Assembly (NCBI GenBank): GCA_945869355.1
Contig: CAMBPA010000083.1
Coordinates: 1 to 6,466 of the forward strand
Reading direction: 5' to 3'
DNA length: 6,466 nucleotides
From: Bordetella parapertussis
GTDB taxonomy: Bacteria > Pseudomonadota > Gammaproteobacteria > Burkholderiales > Burkholderiaceae_B
Shown here: in pieces, positions 1 to 6,466 of the stretch
Numbering within the stretch: the stretch's first letter is position 1
Layout: each line of letters opens with the position of its first letter
The notes under the pieces: generated by a model
The model's database searches: none
The model's input: only the letters and a program-made list of their open reading frames with translations
What the model was told of the DNA's origin: nothing
Made by a program: the position numbers and the translations under genes

Positions 1-1
1 C

Positions 2-295
2 ACCATCCGTGGAATCGAATTGCTAGGTGTGACGGCGATGACGGCCGATGTACATGTGCATTGCAGTAAGGGCACTTACATTCGAACGCTTGCGCAGGAT
101 ATTGGTCGCGCGCTTGGTTGTTACGCGCATTTGTCTGCGCTGCGACGTACACGTGTGGGGCCGTTTGATTTGGATGCTGCAGTAGAGCTCGAGGCATTGC
201 AAACCATGGAGTCACCAGAATCCATGGTGATCGGAATGAATGATTTACCTGAAGGTTTAGTGCCTCCAGCAAAAAATGTAGTTTCACTTCACTAA
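2..295 (+). CDS. truB: tRNA pseudouridine-55 synthase TruB, C-terminal part (5' end outside window)
   Basis: TruB converts uridine 55 of the T-loop of tRNAs to pseudouridine in the cytoplasm. The reading frame is open from base 2, so the gene enters from the left edge; the TTG at base 20 is internal, not a start. About 97 codons remain. The recognisable family block is [16 protein letters not shown] (about window residues 20-35), then an [12 protein letters not shown] segment, then LRRTRVGPF, which is typical of bacterial TruB; the usual Gly in GCGAHL is Tyr here. After GPF only about 45 residues follow before the TAA at 293-295. That covers the short C-terminal segment with its DLP motif but leaves no room for the PUA-like RNA-binding domain seen in E. 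coli TruB. The catalytic Asp lies upstream of the window. typA starts 9 nt downstream, so the two are probably cotranscribed. Identity is firm; the shortened C-terminus is inferred from memory of family length. Confidence 0.95.
   Translation, partial: TIRGIELLGVTAMTADVHVHCSKGTYIRTLAQDIGRALGCYAHLSALRRTRVGPFDLDAAVELEALQTMESPESMVIGMNDLPEGLVPPAKNVVSLH
203..228. repeat. 8-bp perfect inverted repeat inside the truB 3' end
   Basis: ACCATGGA at 203-210 is the exact reverse complement of TCCATGGT at 221-228, with a 10-nt loop. A competing 6-bp stem, TCACCA at 212-217 with TGGTGA at 225-230, shares bases with the right arm, so only one can form at a time. The element codes for the poorly conserved stretch TMESPESMV of TruB. 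No T-run follows on either strand, so it is not a standard intrinsic terminator. Function unknown. Confidence 0.5.
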
Positions 296-299
296 AGGA
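293..299 (+). promoter_or_regulatory. typA ribosome binding site overlapping the truB stop codon
   Basis: AAAGGA at 294-299 lies 5 nt before the typA ATG at 305, a good Shine-Dalgarno and spacing. Its first two bases are the last two of the truB TAA (293-295). A ribosome terminating truB therefore sits on the typA initiation site, which suggests translational coupling. This supports both the 305 start and operon membership; no promoter is visible in the 9-nt gap. Confidence 0.8.
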
Positions 300-304
300 C
301 TTGT

Positions 305-2125
305 ATGTCACGCGCATTGCGTAACGTTGCGATTATTGCCCACGTTGACCACGGCAAAACCACATTGGTCGATCAGCTTCTGCGTCAGTCCGGAACCTTC
401 CGGTCAAACGAACGGATGACTGAGCGCGTCATGGACTCCAATGATCTTGAGAAAGAGCGTGGCATTACGATTCTCTCAAAGAACTGTGCGGTCGAGTACG
501 AGGGGACGCATATCAACATTGTTGACACGCCCGGACACGCCGATTTTGGTGGCGAAGTCGAGCGTGTGCTGTCGATGGTAGATGGTGTGTTGCTGTTGGT
601 CGATGCGGTTGAAGGCCCGATGCCCCAAACGCGTTTTGTGACCAAAAAGGCCTTGGCCCTTGGTCTGCAGCCAATCGTGGTGATCAATAAGGTGGATCGT
701 CCGGGCGCGCGTTGCGATTTTGTGATCAATGCGACCTTTGAACTGTTCGATAAGCTCGGTGCGACCGAAGAGCAGCTAGATTTTCCGATCGTGTATGCGT
801 CTGGGCTAAATGGTTATGCGGGCTTAACAGAGGACGTACGCGAAGGTGATATGCGTCCACTGTTCAATGCAATTCTTGAATATGTGCCCATGCGCGAAGA
901 CGATCCTGAGGCGCCTTTGCAGTTGCAGATCTCTTCGATTGATTACAGTTCCTATGTTGGCAAAATCGGCATCGGCCGAATTCGTCGTGGACGTATCAAA
1001 ACTGGCATGGATGTGATGTGTGTGAATGGCCCCGATGGTGTGCCGTTTAAAGGTCGTATCAATCAGGTGTTGAAGTTTAAAGGCCTTGAGCGCGAAGTGG
1101 TTGAGGACGCGATTGCGGGTGATATCGTGCTGGTCAACGGTATCGAGGACATCGGCATCAGCACAACCATTTGTTCTCTTGACAAAGTAGAAGGGCTCCC
1201 GCTTCTTAAGATCGATGAGCCTACGCTCACGATGAACTTCATGGTCAATACAAGCCCCTTGGCGGGACGCGAAGGCAAGTATGTGACGAGCCGCCAGATA
1301 CGTGAGCGTCTAGATCGCGAAATCAAGTCCAACATGGCCTTGCGCGTACGTGAGACCGACGATGATACCGTGTTTGAAGTGTCCGGTCGTGGCGAATTGC
1401 ATTTGACGATTTTGATTGAGACGATGCGTCGCGAAGGCTACGAGATGGCGGTATCGCGCCCTCGTGTGGTGTTTAAAGAAGAAAATGGCGTCAAGCTTGA
1501 GCCCTACGAGAACTTGAGTATTGATCTTGAAGACAATACGCAGGGTGGGGTGATGGAAGAGCTCGGTATGCGCAAAGCAGAACTGCTCGATATGGTCAGC
1601 GATGGTCGCGGTCGTACGCGCCTCGAATATCGCGTGCCCGCGCGCGGACTGATTGGTTTTCAGGGCGACTTCATGACCATGACGCGCGGTAATGGTTTGA
1701 TGAGCCATACGTTTGATGCATACGGTCCAGTCAAAGACGGCCTGCTTGGTGAGCGTCGCAATGGCGTGTTAATTAGCCAGGACGATGGCGCTGCCGTGGC
1801 CTATGCGCTGTGGAAACTGCAAGATCGTGGTCGCATGTTTGTGTCGCACAATGATCCCGTCTACGAAGGCATGATCATTGGTATTCACAGCCGCGATAAC
1901 GATTTGGTTGTGAACCCTATCAAGGGCAAGCAGTTGACCAACGTTCGCGCCTCAGGCACTGACGAAGCGGTTCGCTTGGTCCCGCCCGTCGATTGCAGTT
2001 TGGAGTATGCCGTTGAGTTCATCAGTGATGATGAACTTGTGGAAGTCACCCCAAAGAGCATCCGCTTGCGCAAGCGCTACCTGAAAGAGCACGAGCGCAA
2101 GAAGATGTCTAGGGAAAGCGCTTAA
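305..2125 (+). CDS. typA: Translational GTPase TypA/BipA
   Basis: TypA/BipA is an EF-G-like GTPase that binds the 70S ribosome and supports 50S subunit maturation and growth under cold or other stress. The 606 aa match the usual length (E. coli 607). All G motifs are present: G1 AHVDHGKT at residues 12-19, G2 ERGITI with Thr55, G3 DTPGH at 74-78, G4 NKVD at 128-131, G5 around Ser166 (ASGLNG). A beta-barrel domain II (about 205-290) follows, then EF-G domain III- and V-like segments with VSGRGELHL and AVSRPRVVF, then the TypA-specific C-terminal domain (from about 480) with RASGTDEAV and a basic tail. The ATG at 305 is chosen for its strong SD and because [17 protein letters not shown] aligns with known N-termini without extension. 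It lies 9 nt after truB and is convergent with the LOG-family gene. Nothing looks truncated. No promoter of its own is visible, so it is probably transcribed from upstream of truB. Confidence 0.98.
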   Translation: MSRALRNVAIIAHVDHGKTTLVDQLLRQSGTFRSNERMTERVMDSNDLEKERGITILSKNCAVEYEGTHINIVDTPGHADFGGEVERVLSMVDGVLLLVDAVEGPMPQTRFVTKKALALGLQPIVVINKVDRPGARCDFVINATFELFDKLGATEEQLDFPIVYASGLNGYAGLTEDVREGDMRPLFNAILEYVPMREDDPEAPLQLQISSIDYSSYVGKIGIGRIRRGRIKTGMDVMCVNGPDGVPFKGRINQVLKFKGLEREVVEDAIAGDIVLVNGIEDIGISTTICSLDKVEGLPLLKIDEPTLTMNFMVNTSPLAGREGKYVTSRQIRERLDREIKSNMALRVRETDDDTVFEVSGRGELHLTILIETMRREGYEMAVSRPRVVFKEENGVKLEPYENLSIDLEDNTQGGVMEELGMRKAELLDMVSDGRGRTRLEYRVPARGLIGFQGDFMTMTRGNGLMSHTFDAYGPVKDGLLGERRNGVLISQDDGAAVAYALWKLQDRGRMFVSHNDPVYEGMIIGIHSRDNDLVVNPIKGKQLTNVRASGTDEAVRLVPPVDCSLEYAVEFISDDELVEVTPKSIRLRKRYLKEHERKKMSRESA

Positions 2126-2185
2126 CTATTTAAGTCACTCGAGATTAAACCGGTTGACGTCTTTTGCGATCGCGGCATCGTTGTT
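2126..2185. other. Convergent spacer between typA and the LOG-family gene, no clear terminator
   Basis: These 60 bp separate the two facing stop codons. They hold only weak structures: CTTAA-CTAT-TTAAG (2121-2134) spanning the typA stop, the palindrome AACCGGTT (2148-2155), and a 4-bp CGAT/ATCG stem (2168-2180 area) before TTGTTTT. None has the GC-rich stem plus T-run expected of an intrinsic terminator, so termination may be Rho-dependent or lie inside the coding regions. Confidence 0.5.
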
Positions 2186-2866
2186 TTACACGGGCTTATT
2201 TGGCTGCCGATCGAGCAGATCGGGGTGCTGCGCAAAGAATATTTTGAAATGCTCGGTGATGCGTGCCGGATCATCCTCAATAAAAAAGTGCATGCTGTCC
2301 AGACTGTTGACCAGGCCATTGTGTTCGAGCTGCTGTTTGATCCAGTCCACTAAACCGCTCCAAAATGCACGACCGACCAGAATGACCGGTGCCACGGGTA
2401 TTTTTCCAGTTTGCATGAGCGTGACCGCTTCAAACAACTCATCAAGCGTACCGAAACCACCTGGCAAGACGACATACCCCGCGCTATGCATGAAAAAAGT
2501 CGATTTACGCGACACAAAGTGTCGAAAAGCGAGACTCGTCGTTAAATACTCGTTGGGTTTGGACTCCTTGGCTAAGGTGATGTGCAAGCCGACGCTTGTA
2601 CCACCGGCCTCAAAGGCCCCTTTGTTGGCCGCTTCCATGATGCCGGGGCCCCCACCTGCGATAATTGTAAAACCTGCCTTGGCTAAGTGCGCGGCGATGG
2701 TTTCGCTCAGGGCAAAATAGGGTGAGTCACGTTTAATCCTTGCACTACCAAAAATGCTGATTGCGAGCCCGATCGAGGCTAAAGTCTCGGCGGCGTGCAC
2801 CATCTCTGACATAATTTGGGTTGCCTGCTCAGTAATCGGCGAAACCAATTCTTTTTTGTGGCCCAT
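2186..2866 (-). CDS. LOG-family (TIGR00730-like) Rossmann-fold nucleotide phosphoribohydrolase
   Basis: LOG-family proteins (lysine decarboxylase-like fold) typically cleave the N-glycosidic bond of nucleoside 5'-monophosphates, releasing base and ribose 5-phosphate; plant and some bacterial members activate cytokinins this way. The bacterial physiological substrate is often unknown. The 226 aa protein shows ISIFGSAR (residues 36-43), the nucleotide loop GGGPGIMEAANKG (71-83), SRKSTF with the presumed catalytic Arg120, and the family signature PGGFGTLDE (135-143) with catalytic-type Glu143. The annotation 'lysine decarboxylase' sometimes given to this family is historical and not supported. 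The ATG at 2866 is chosen because TAAGG lies 8 nt upstream on this strand and because residues from about 13 onward (EQATQIMSEMV) look like the N-terminal helix of close relatives; Met19 and Met22 are later alternatives. The start codon shares two bases with the divergent polA start. It converges on typA, with 60 bp between stops and no clear intrinsic terminator. Confidence 0.93.
   Translation of the reverse strand: MGHKKELVSPITEQATQIMSEMVHAAETLASIGLAISIFGSARIKRDSPYFALSETIAAHLAKAGFTIIAGGGPGIMEAANKGAFEAGGTSVGLHITLAKESKPNEYLTTSLAFRHFVSRKSTFFMHSAGYVVLPGGFGTLDELFEAVTLMQTGKIPVAPVILVGRAFWSGLVDWIKQQLEHNGLVNSLDSMHFFIEDDPARITEHFKIFFAQHPDLLDRQPNKPV
2807..2815 (+). promoter_or_regulatory. Candidate extended -10 promoter for polA, inside the LOG-family gene
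   Basis: TGACATAAT fits an extended -10 element: TGn directly before CATAAT, which matches TATAAT at 5 of 6 positions. The predicted start would be near 2822, giving a leader of roughly 43 nt before the polA ATG. No good -35 hexamer lies 16-18 bp upstream, which extended -10 promoters can tolerate. It is antisense to codons near Met19 of the LOG-family gene. The motif is short and could occur by chance. Confidence 0.27.
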
Positions 2867-5585
2867 GAAAAAAACCTTATTGCTAGTGGATGGATCGAGT
2901 TACCTCTATCGGGCGTTTCATGCCATGCCTGATTTGCGCAACGCGCAAGGAGAACCCACAGGTGCAATATACGGCGTAGTCAACATGATGCGCAAACTGA
3001 TCCAAGACTATCAGGCGGATTATGCGGCGTGCGTGTTTGATGTGAAGGGTAAGACCTTTCGCGATGACTTGTATCCCGAGTACAAATCGCATCGTCCACC
3101 GATGCCCACTGAGCTCTCTAGCCAGATTGAACCCATCCATGCGGCAGTTCGTGCCTTAGGGTGGACGGTTTTGGGTGTGCAGGGCGTTGAAGCAGATGAT
3201 GTGATTGGCACCTTAGCCCAATGGGCGACAACGCACGATGTGCATACGATCATCTCCACGGGCGACAAGGACCTGGCGCAACTCGTGAATCCGCATGTCA
3301 CCTTGGTCAACACGATGTCAGGTGAGCGACTGGATCCGCCGGCTGTTTATCAAAAATTTGGGGTGTCCCCTGAACGTATCGTGGATTACCTCATGCTGGT
3401 TGGGGACTCGGCCGATAATGTGCCAGGAGTCCAGAAAGTAGGCCCTAAAACGGCTGCGAAATGGATTGAGGAGTACGGCTCCGTTGAGGCGTTGGTTGAG
3501 CGAGCTCAAGAAATTAAAGGCGTAGCCGGAGAAAATCTGCGCGCGGCGATTAGTCAATTTCCTCTCACGCGCGAATTACTCACTGTAAAACTGGATTGTG
3601 ATCTAGCCACTGAGGTGCCTGAGATTTCTGTGCTGACCCCTAGGCCACCGCATCGTGATGCATTGATCGCCTTGTTTGAACGCTATGGTTTTCGATCCTG
3701 GCTGCGAGAGTTAACCGGTGAGGAGTCTCGCGTTCCCGCGGGCGATACGCGGGTGGCCCCTGAGGCTGTGCGCCCGCAGGCGCCGGCACAAACACAATAC
3801 GAAATGGTGACGGACTGGGATGATTTGCAAAGCTGGCTTGACCGTGCACGTGTCGCGCCCTGCGTGGCTTTAGACACTGAGACGACGTCGCTTGAGCCTA
3901 TGCTGGCTAGGCTGGTTGGGATTTCGCTGTGTGTTGCGCCAGGACAGGCTTGCTATATCCCTGTTGCGCACCGCGGGTCACAGGCGCAAGATCAATTACC
4001 ACGCAGCGAAGTGCTTGCCAAAATGAAGGCCTGGCTCGAGGACCCGACGCCCACCAAACTTTTGCATCACGCGAAGTACGACACACACATCTTTGCGAAT
4101 GAAGGGATTGATCTGCAAGGCGTTGCGCACGACACGATGTTGCAAGCGTATGTGCTGGAGTCGCACCGCGGCGTAGGCTTGGATGAGTTGGGACAGCGCT
4201 ATTTAGGTGTGAAGGGTGTCACCTTTGAGGAGCTGTGCGGCAAGGGTGCGCATCAAATCTGCTTTGATGAGGTGGATCTTGACCGCGCGACACAGTATGC
4301 CTGCGAAGACGCAGATTTCACCATGCGTTTGCATGACGTGCTGCGTCCCCAGGTTAAAAACGATGCGCGACTCGAGTTTGTCTATCAGCTCGAAATGAAA
4401 GTGTCTCGTGTGTTGTTTGAAATCGAACGTACGGGTGTCAAGATCGACTCGGCCGAGCTGGGGCGCCAGAGCCATGTGCTTGGACAAGAGATGCTGGAGC
4501 TTGAGCAACGCGCCTACACCCTAGCGGGGCAGCCCTTTAATTTAAATTCCCCCAAGCAATTGGGCGAGATACTTTTCGGGAAGATGCAATTACCTGTTGT
4601 ACGTAAGACGGCAGGTGGTGCACCCTCGACCGACGAGGAGGTGTTGACCAAACTCGCAGAGGACTACCCACTGCCTAAAGTCTTGCTCGAATACCGTGGC
4701 TTGGCCAAACTCAAGTCGACCTACACCGACAAATTACCCCGCATGGTGAACGCGACAACTGGTAGGGTGCATACCCACTATGCACAGGCTGCAGTGATTA
4801 CGGGTCGACTGGCGTCGTCCGAACCTAATTTGCAAAATATTCCTGTGCGCTCTGAGGCGGGACGACGCGTCCGTGAGGCCTTTGTGGCAAGTGCAGGCGT
4901 CATCGTCTCCGCAGACTATTCGCAAATTGAATTGCGTGTGATGGCCCATGTATCGAATGATGCGAATCTGCAGAGGGCCTTTGCGGCTGGCGAGGATATC
5001 CATCGCGCCACGGCCTCTGAGGTGTTTGGTGTCAGTCTGACGGATGTGTCGATAGATCAGCGTCGGGCGGCGAAGGCAATTAACTTTGGCTTGATTTACG
5101 GAATGGGTGCGTTTGGCTTGGGAAGTAATCTAGGTATTACGCGCGATGCGGCTCAGTCCTATATCGATCGATACTTTGCGCGGTATCCTGGCGTGGCGCA
5201 GTACATGGCCGAGACCCGCACACTCGCACATGCTCAAGGCTATGTAGAAACAGTTTTTGGTAGACGGTTATGGCTGGCCGACATCAACGCGGCCGGTGCC
5301 AGACGAGCGGGTGCTGAGCGCGCAGCCATTAATGCTCCGATGCAAGGCACCGCTGCAGACTTAATTAAGCTGGCGATGGTTGCTGTGCAGAATTGGTTGA
5401 ACTCGGAACGATTGCAAACCAAGATGGTGATGCAGGTGCACGACGAGTTGGTATTGGATGTGCCGATCAATGAGCTTGATCAGATTAGAGTGAAACTGCC
5501 TGAACTCATGTGCGATGTGGCTACGTTAAAGGTCCCACTCGTGGCAGAGGTCGGAGTGGGACCTAATTGGGAGCAAGCGCATTGA
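2865..5585 (+). CDS. polA: DNA polymerase I with 5' nuclease, 3'-5' exonuclease and polymerase domains
   Basis: PolA fills gaps in repair, removes RNA primers from Okazaki fragments and proofreads. It has 906 aa (E. coli 928). The 5' nuclease (about 1-275) keeps its acidic metal ligands: Asp9, Asp59, Glu109/Asp111/Asp112, Asp134/Asp136, Asp181/Asp184. A Pro/Ala-rich linker (about 288-310) leads to the 3'-5' exonuclease (about 310-500), which looks active: LDTETTSL with Asp337 and Glu339, KYD with Asp406, and YACED with Tyr478 and Asp482. The polymerase has motif A SADYSQIE (Asp684), O-helix motif B with Arg733, Lys737, Phe741 and Tyr745, and motif C MQVHDE (Asp860, Glu861). The end NWEQAH matches the E. 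coli tail. Phe741 corresponds to E. coli Phe762. The frame is open upstream to 2754, but that stretch is antisense to the LOG-family gene and unlike PolA, so ATG 2865 (MKKTLLLVDGSSYLYRAF) is the start. It has no clear SD. It is divergent from the LOG-family gene and convergent with htpX 3 bp away. Confidence 0.98.
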   Translation: MKKTLLLVDGSSYLYRAFHAMPDLRNAQGEPTGAIYGVVNMMRKLIQDYQADYAACVFDVKGKTFRDDLYPEYKSHRPPMPTELSSQIEPIHAAVRALGWTVLGVQGVEADDVIGTLAQWATTHDVHTIISTGDKDLAQLVNPHVTLVNTMSGERLDPPAVYQKFGVSPERIVDYLMLVGDSADNVPGVQKVGPKTAAKWIEEYGSVEALVERAQEIKGVAGENLRAAISQFPLTRELLTVKLDCDLATEVPEISVLTPRPPHRDALIALFERYGFRSWLRELTGEESRVPAGDTRVAPEAVRPQAPAQTQYEMVTDWDDLQSWLDRARVAPCVALDTETTSLEPMLARLVGISLCVAPGQACYIPVAHRGSQAQDQLPRSEVLAKMKAWLEDPTPTKLLHHAKYDTHIFANEGIDLQGVAHDTMLQAYVLESHRGVGLDELGQRYLGVKGVTFEELCGKGAHQICFDEVDLDRATQYACEDADFTMRLHDVLRPQVKNDARLEFVYQLEMKVSRVLFEIERTGVKIDSAELGRQSHVLGQEMLELEQRAYTLAGQPFNLNSPKQLGEILFGKMQLPVVRKTAGGAPSTDEEVLTKLAEDYPLPKVLLEYRGLAKLKSTYTDKLPRMVNATTGRVHTHYAQAAVITGRLASSEPNLQNIPVRSEAGRRVREAFVASAGVIVSADYSQIELRVMAHVSNDANLQRAFAAGEDIHRATASEVFGVSLTDVSIDQRRAAKAINFGLIYGMGAFGLGSNLGITRDAAQSYIDRYFARYPGVAQYMAETRTLAHAQGYVETVFGRRLWLADINAAGARRAGAERAAINAPMQGTAADLIKLAMVAVQNWLNSERLQTKMVMQVHDELVLDVPINELDQIRVKLPELMCDVATLKVPLVAEVGVGPNWEQAH
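2875..2879 (-). promoter_or_regulatory. Ribosome binding site of the LOG-family gene, inside polA codons 4-5
   Basis: Read on the minus strand, TAAGG lies 8 nt upstream of the ATG at 2866, a good match to the 16S tail. It supports the longest start over Met19 or Met22. The spacer between the two is a T7 run plus C, which on the plus strand is the A7 run of polA codons 2-4. The bases also code for Thr4-Leu5 of PolA. Confidence 0.65.
5530..5564 (-). terminator. Perfect 11-bp hairpin in the polA 3' end, candidate htpX terminator
   Basis: AGGTCCCACTC (5530-5540) and GAGTGGGACCT (5554-5564) are exact reverse complements with a 13-nt loop; 7 of the 11 pairs are G-C. It lies inside polA codons for KVPL and GVGP, 19 bp before the polA stop. 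Read on the minus strand it starts 24 nt after the htpX stop and is followed by a short T-run: the last stem base plus two more T, then AACG. On the plus strand what follows is AATTGG, with no T-run. It therefore fits htpX termination better than polA termination, though the T-run is weak and the loop large. Confidence 0.5.
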
Positions 5586-5588
5586 TGC

Positions 5589-6466
5589 TTAATTGATACG
5601 CATGTTTTGTAAGGCTTGAATCCGCGCATTGATGGGCGGGTGTGTTGCGAACATTGCCCCCAATCCGCCACCGCCTGCAATGCCTGAGGCTTCAAAGCTT
5701 TTTGGTAACACGCCAGGGGTAATTCCACCTAAGCGTGCCAGGGCGCGGATCATGGGTTCGCGTGAGCTCATCAAGGTAGCGGAGCCAGCATCGGCACGAT
5801 ACTCGCGTTGGCGTGAGAACCACGCCACGATCAAGCTTGCCACGATTCCGAACGCGATTTCACACACAATGACCGTTGCGTAATAGCCCAAGCCCATACC
5901 GCGCTCGTTTTTGAGTACGACGCGATCGACAAAGTAACCGACCACGCGGGCGAGAAAAACCACAAAGGTGTTGACCACACCTTGGATCAGCGCCAAGGTG
6001 ACCATGTCTCCGTTCGCGATGTGGGCGACTTCGTGCGCCAGTACCGCCGAGATCTCTTCCTCAGTCATGCTGTCGAGCAGACCTGTCGAGACCGCGACAA
6101 GCGAGTTATTTTTAAATGCGCCGGTAGCGAAGGCGTTTGCTTCGCCCTCGTAGATGGCCACCTCAGGGCGACCGATGCCAGCGCGGTCGGCAAGCTGATG
6201 CACGGTCTCGACCAGCCAGGATTCACGAGGACCGCCTGGGGCCTGCGGATCAATGATCTGGGCACCGGTGCTCCACTTCGCCATGGGTTTGCTGATGAGC
6301 AGCGAAATAAACGAGCCAGTGAAGCCGACGATCAAGGAAAAGATCAGCAGCATCGGGAGGTTCAGGCCCTGCTCAGTCATGAAGCGGTTAACGCCCAGGA
6401 TGCTCAGCGTAGCGCTTAGCACCAGCATGACAGCGAGGTTAGTCACTAAGAAGATGATGATTCGTT
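5589..6466 (-). CDS. htpX: Membrane zinc metalloprotease HtpX (N-terminal few codons outside window)
   Basis: HtpX is an M48-family inner-membrane protease that degrades misfolded membrane proteins alongside FtsH. The GTG at 6446 is not the start: upstream in frame the sequence reads RIIIFL before VTNLAVM, matching the usual HtpX N-terminus (E. coli begins MMRIALFLLTNLAVM), so the true start lies about two codons past the right edge. Numbered from that GTG codon, the visible part has 285 residues plus six upstream. Two N-terminal membrane segments (up to about 17, and about 30-51) precede the catalytic domain. The zinc motif HEVAH is at 138-142, followed by IANGDMVT. Two more hydrophobic segments (about 148-173 and 186-210) come before [13 protein letters not shown], where Glu215 is the expected third zinc ligand, and then FATHPP near the end. 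The loop between the last two hydrophobic segments is shorter than in E. coli. It is convergent with polA, with 3 bp between stops. Heat-shock or envelope-stress control is typical of the family, but its promoter is outside the window. Confidence 0.96.
   Translation of the reverse strand, partial: RIIIFLVTNLAVMLVLSATLSILGVNRFMTEQGLNLPMLLIFSLIVGFTGSFISLLISKPMAKWSTGAQIIDPQAPGGPRESWLVETVHQLADRAGIGRPEVAIYEGEANAFATGAFKNNSLVAVSTGLLDSMTEEEISAVLAHEVAHIANGDMVTLALIQGVVNTFVVFLARVVGYFVDRVVLKNERGMGLGYYATVIVCEIAFGIVASLIVAWFSRQREYRADAGSATLMSSREPMIRALARLGGITPGVLPKSFEASGIAGGGGLGAMFATHPPINARIQALQNMRIN

Noticed and set aside
1310..1708. Minus-strand open frame of 132 codons inside typA
   Set aside because: typA is strongly conserved through this stretch; the antisense product has no recognisable domain and no plausible SD was seen.
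2121..2134. CTTAA-CTAT-TTAAG stem at the typA stop as a terminator
   Set aside because: Only 5 bp, AT-only except for the outermost pair, and not followed by a T-run on either strand.
2207..2223. CCGATC-GAGCA-GATCGG stem in the 3' end of the LOG-family gene as a typA terminator
   Set aside because: Six pairs only and followed by GGTGCTG, with no T-run; better explained as chance.
2154..2720. Long plus-strand open frame of 188 codons covering most of the LOG-family gene
   Set aside because: It is the antisense shadow of a gene with clear family motifs; the translation is Ser/Lys/Pro/Cys-rich, matches no family I recognise, and has no SD.
2754..2864. In-frame 37-codon N-terminal extension of polA
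   Set aside because: It is antisense to the LOG-family gene and has no resemblance to PolA N-termini, whereas MKKTLLLVDGSSYLYRAF from 2865 aligns at the expected position.
2966..2983. TATATT and TTGACT on the minus strand inside polA as a LOG-family promoter
   Set aside because: The two hexamers lie on the right strand but nearly abut (6 nt apart) instead of 16-18 bp, and neither has a partner at the correct distance.
5982..6419. Plus-strand open frame of 145 codons inside htpX
   Set aside because: Shadow of htpX, which has the zinc motif and membrane segments in the opposite strand; the plus-strand product is low-complexity in charged residues and unrecognised.
1..6466. Hidden novel system, mobile element, CRISPR or phage remnant
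   Set aside because: Genes with recognised housekeeping families fill almost all of the window, the largest non-coding gap is 60 bp, and I saw no long direct repeats, terminal inverted repeats, tRNA or integrase.

Overview
This window is ordinary bacterial housekeeping DNA, densely packed, with moderate GC by eye. No mobile element, CRISPR array, RNA gene or unknown gene cluster is visible. The protein sequences look proteobacterial. From memory, the truB-typA order and the PolA and LOG sequence style fit Betaproteobacteria, probably Burkholderiales with a moderate-GC Alcaligenaceae-like genome. That placement is inference, not a database result.

Layout: (1) 2-295 (+), the 3' part of truB, tRNA pseudouridine-55 synthase, entering from the left edge. 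(2) 305-2125 (+), typA/bipA, a ribosome-binding translational GTPase, only 9 nt after truB, with a Shine-Dalgarno that begins inside the truB stop codon. (3) 2186-2866 (-), a LOG-family (TIGR00730-like) Rossmann-fold nucleotide phosphoribohydrolase, convergent with typA across 60 bp. (4) 2865-5585 (+), polA, a complete DNA polymerase I of 906 aa with 5' nuclease, 3'-5' proofreading exonuclease and polymerase all intact. (5) 5589 to beyond 6466 (-), htpX, a membrane zinc metalloprotease, convergent with polA across 3 bp, whose true start lies just outside the right edge.

Functional themes: truB and typA are translation genes and probably form the tail of a longer translation operon. polA serves DNA repair and Okazaki fragment processing. 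htpX serves membrane protein quality control. The LOG-family gene has no obvious pathway link to its neighbours.

The interesting points are architectural. The LOG gene and polA are divergent with start codons sharing two bases in a CATG palindrome, so each leader and promoter must lie inside the other's coding sequence. A homopolymer A7 sits at the polA start and forms the SD-to-ATG spacer of the LOG gene on the opposite strand. A perfect 11-bp hairpin lies in the last codons of polA, placed to serve as a terminator for htpX. The TruB C-terminus appears to stop before the PUA-like domain. I found no evidence of a previously undescribed system.
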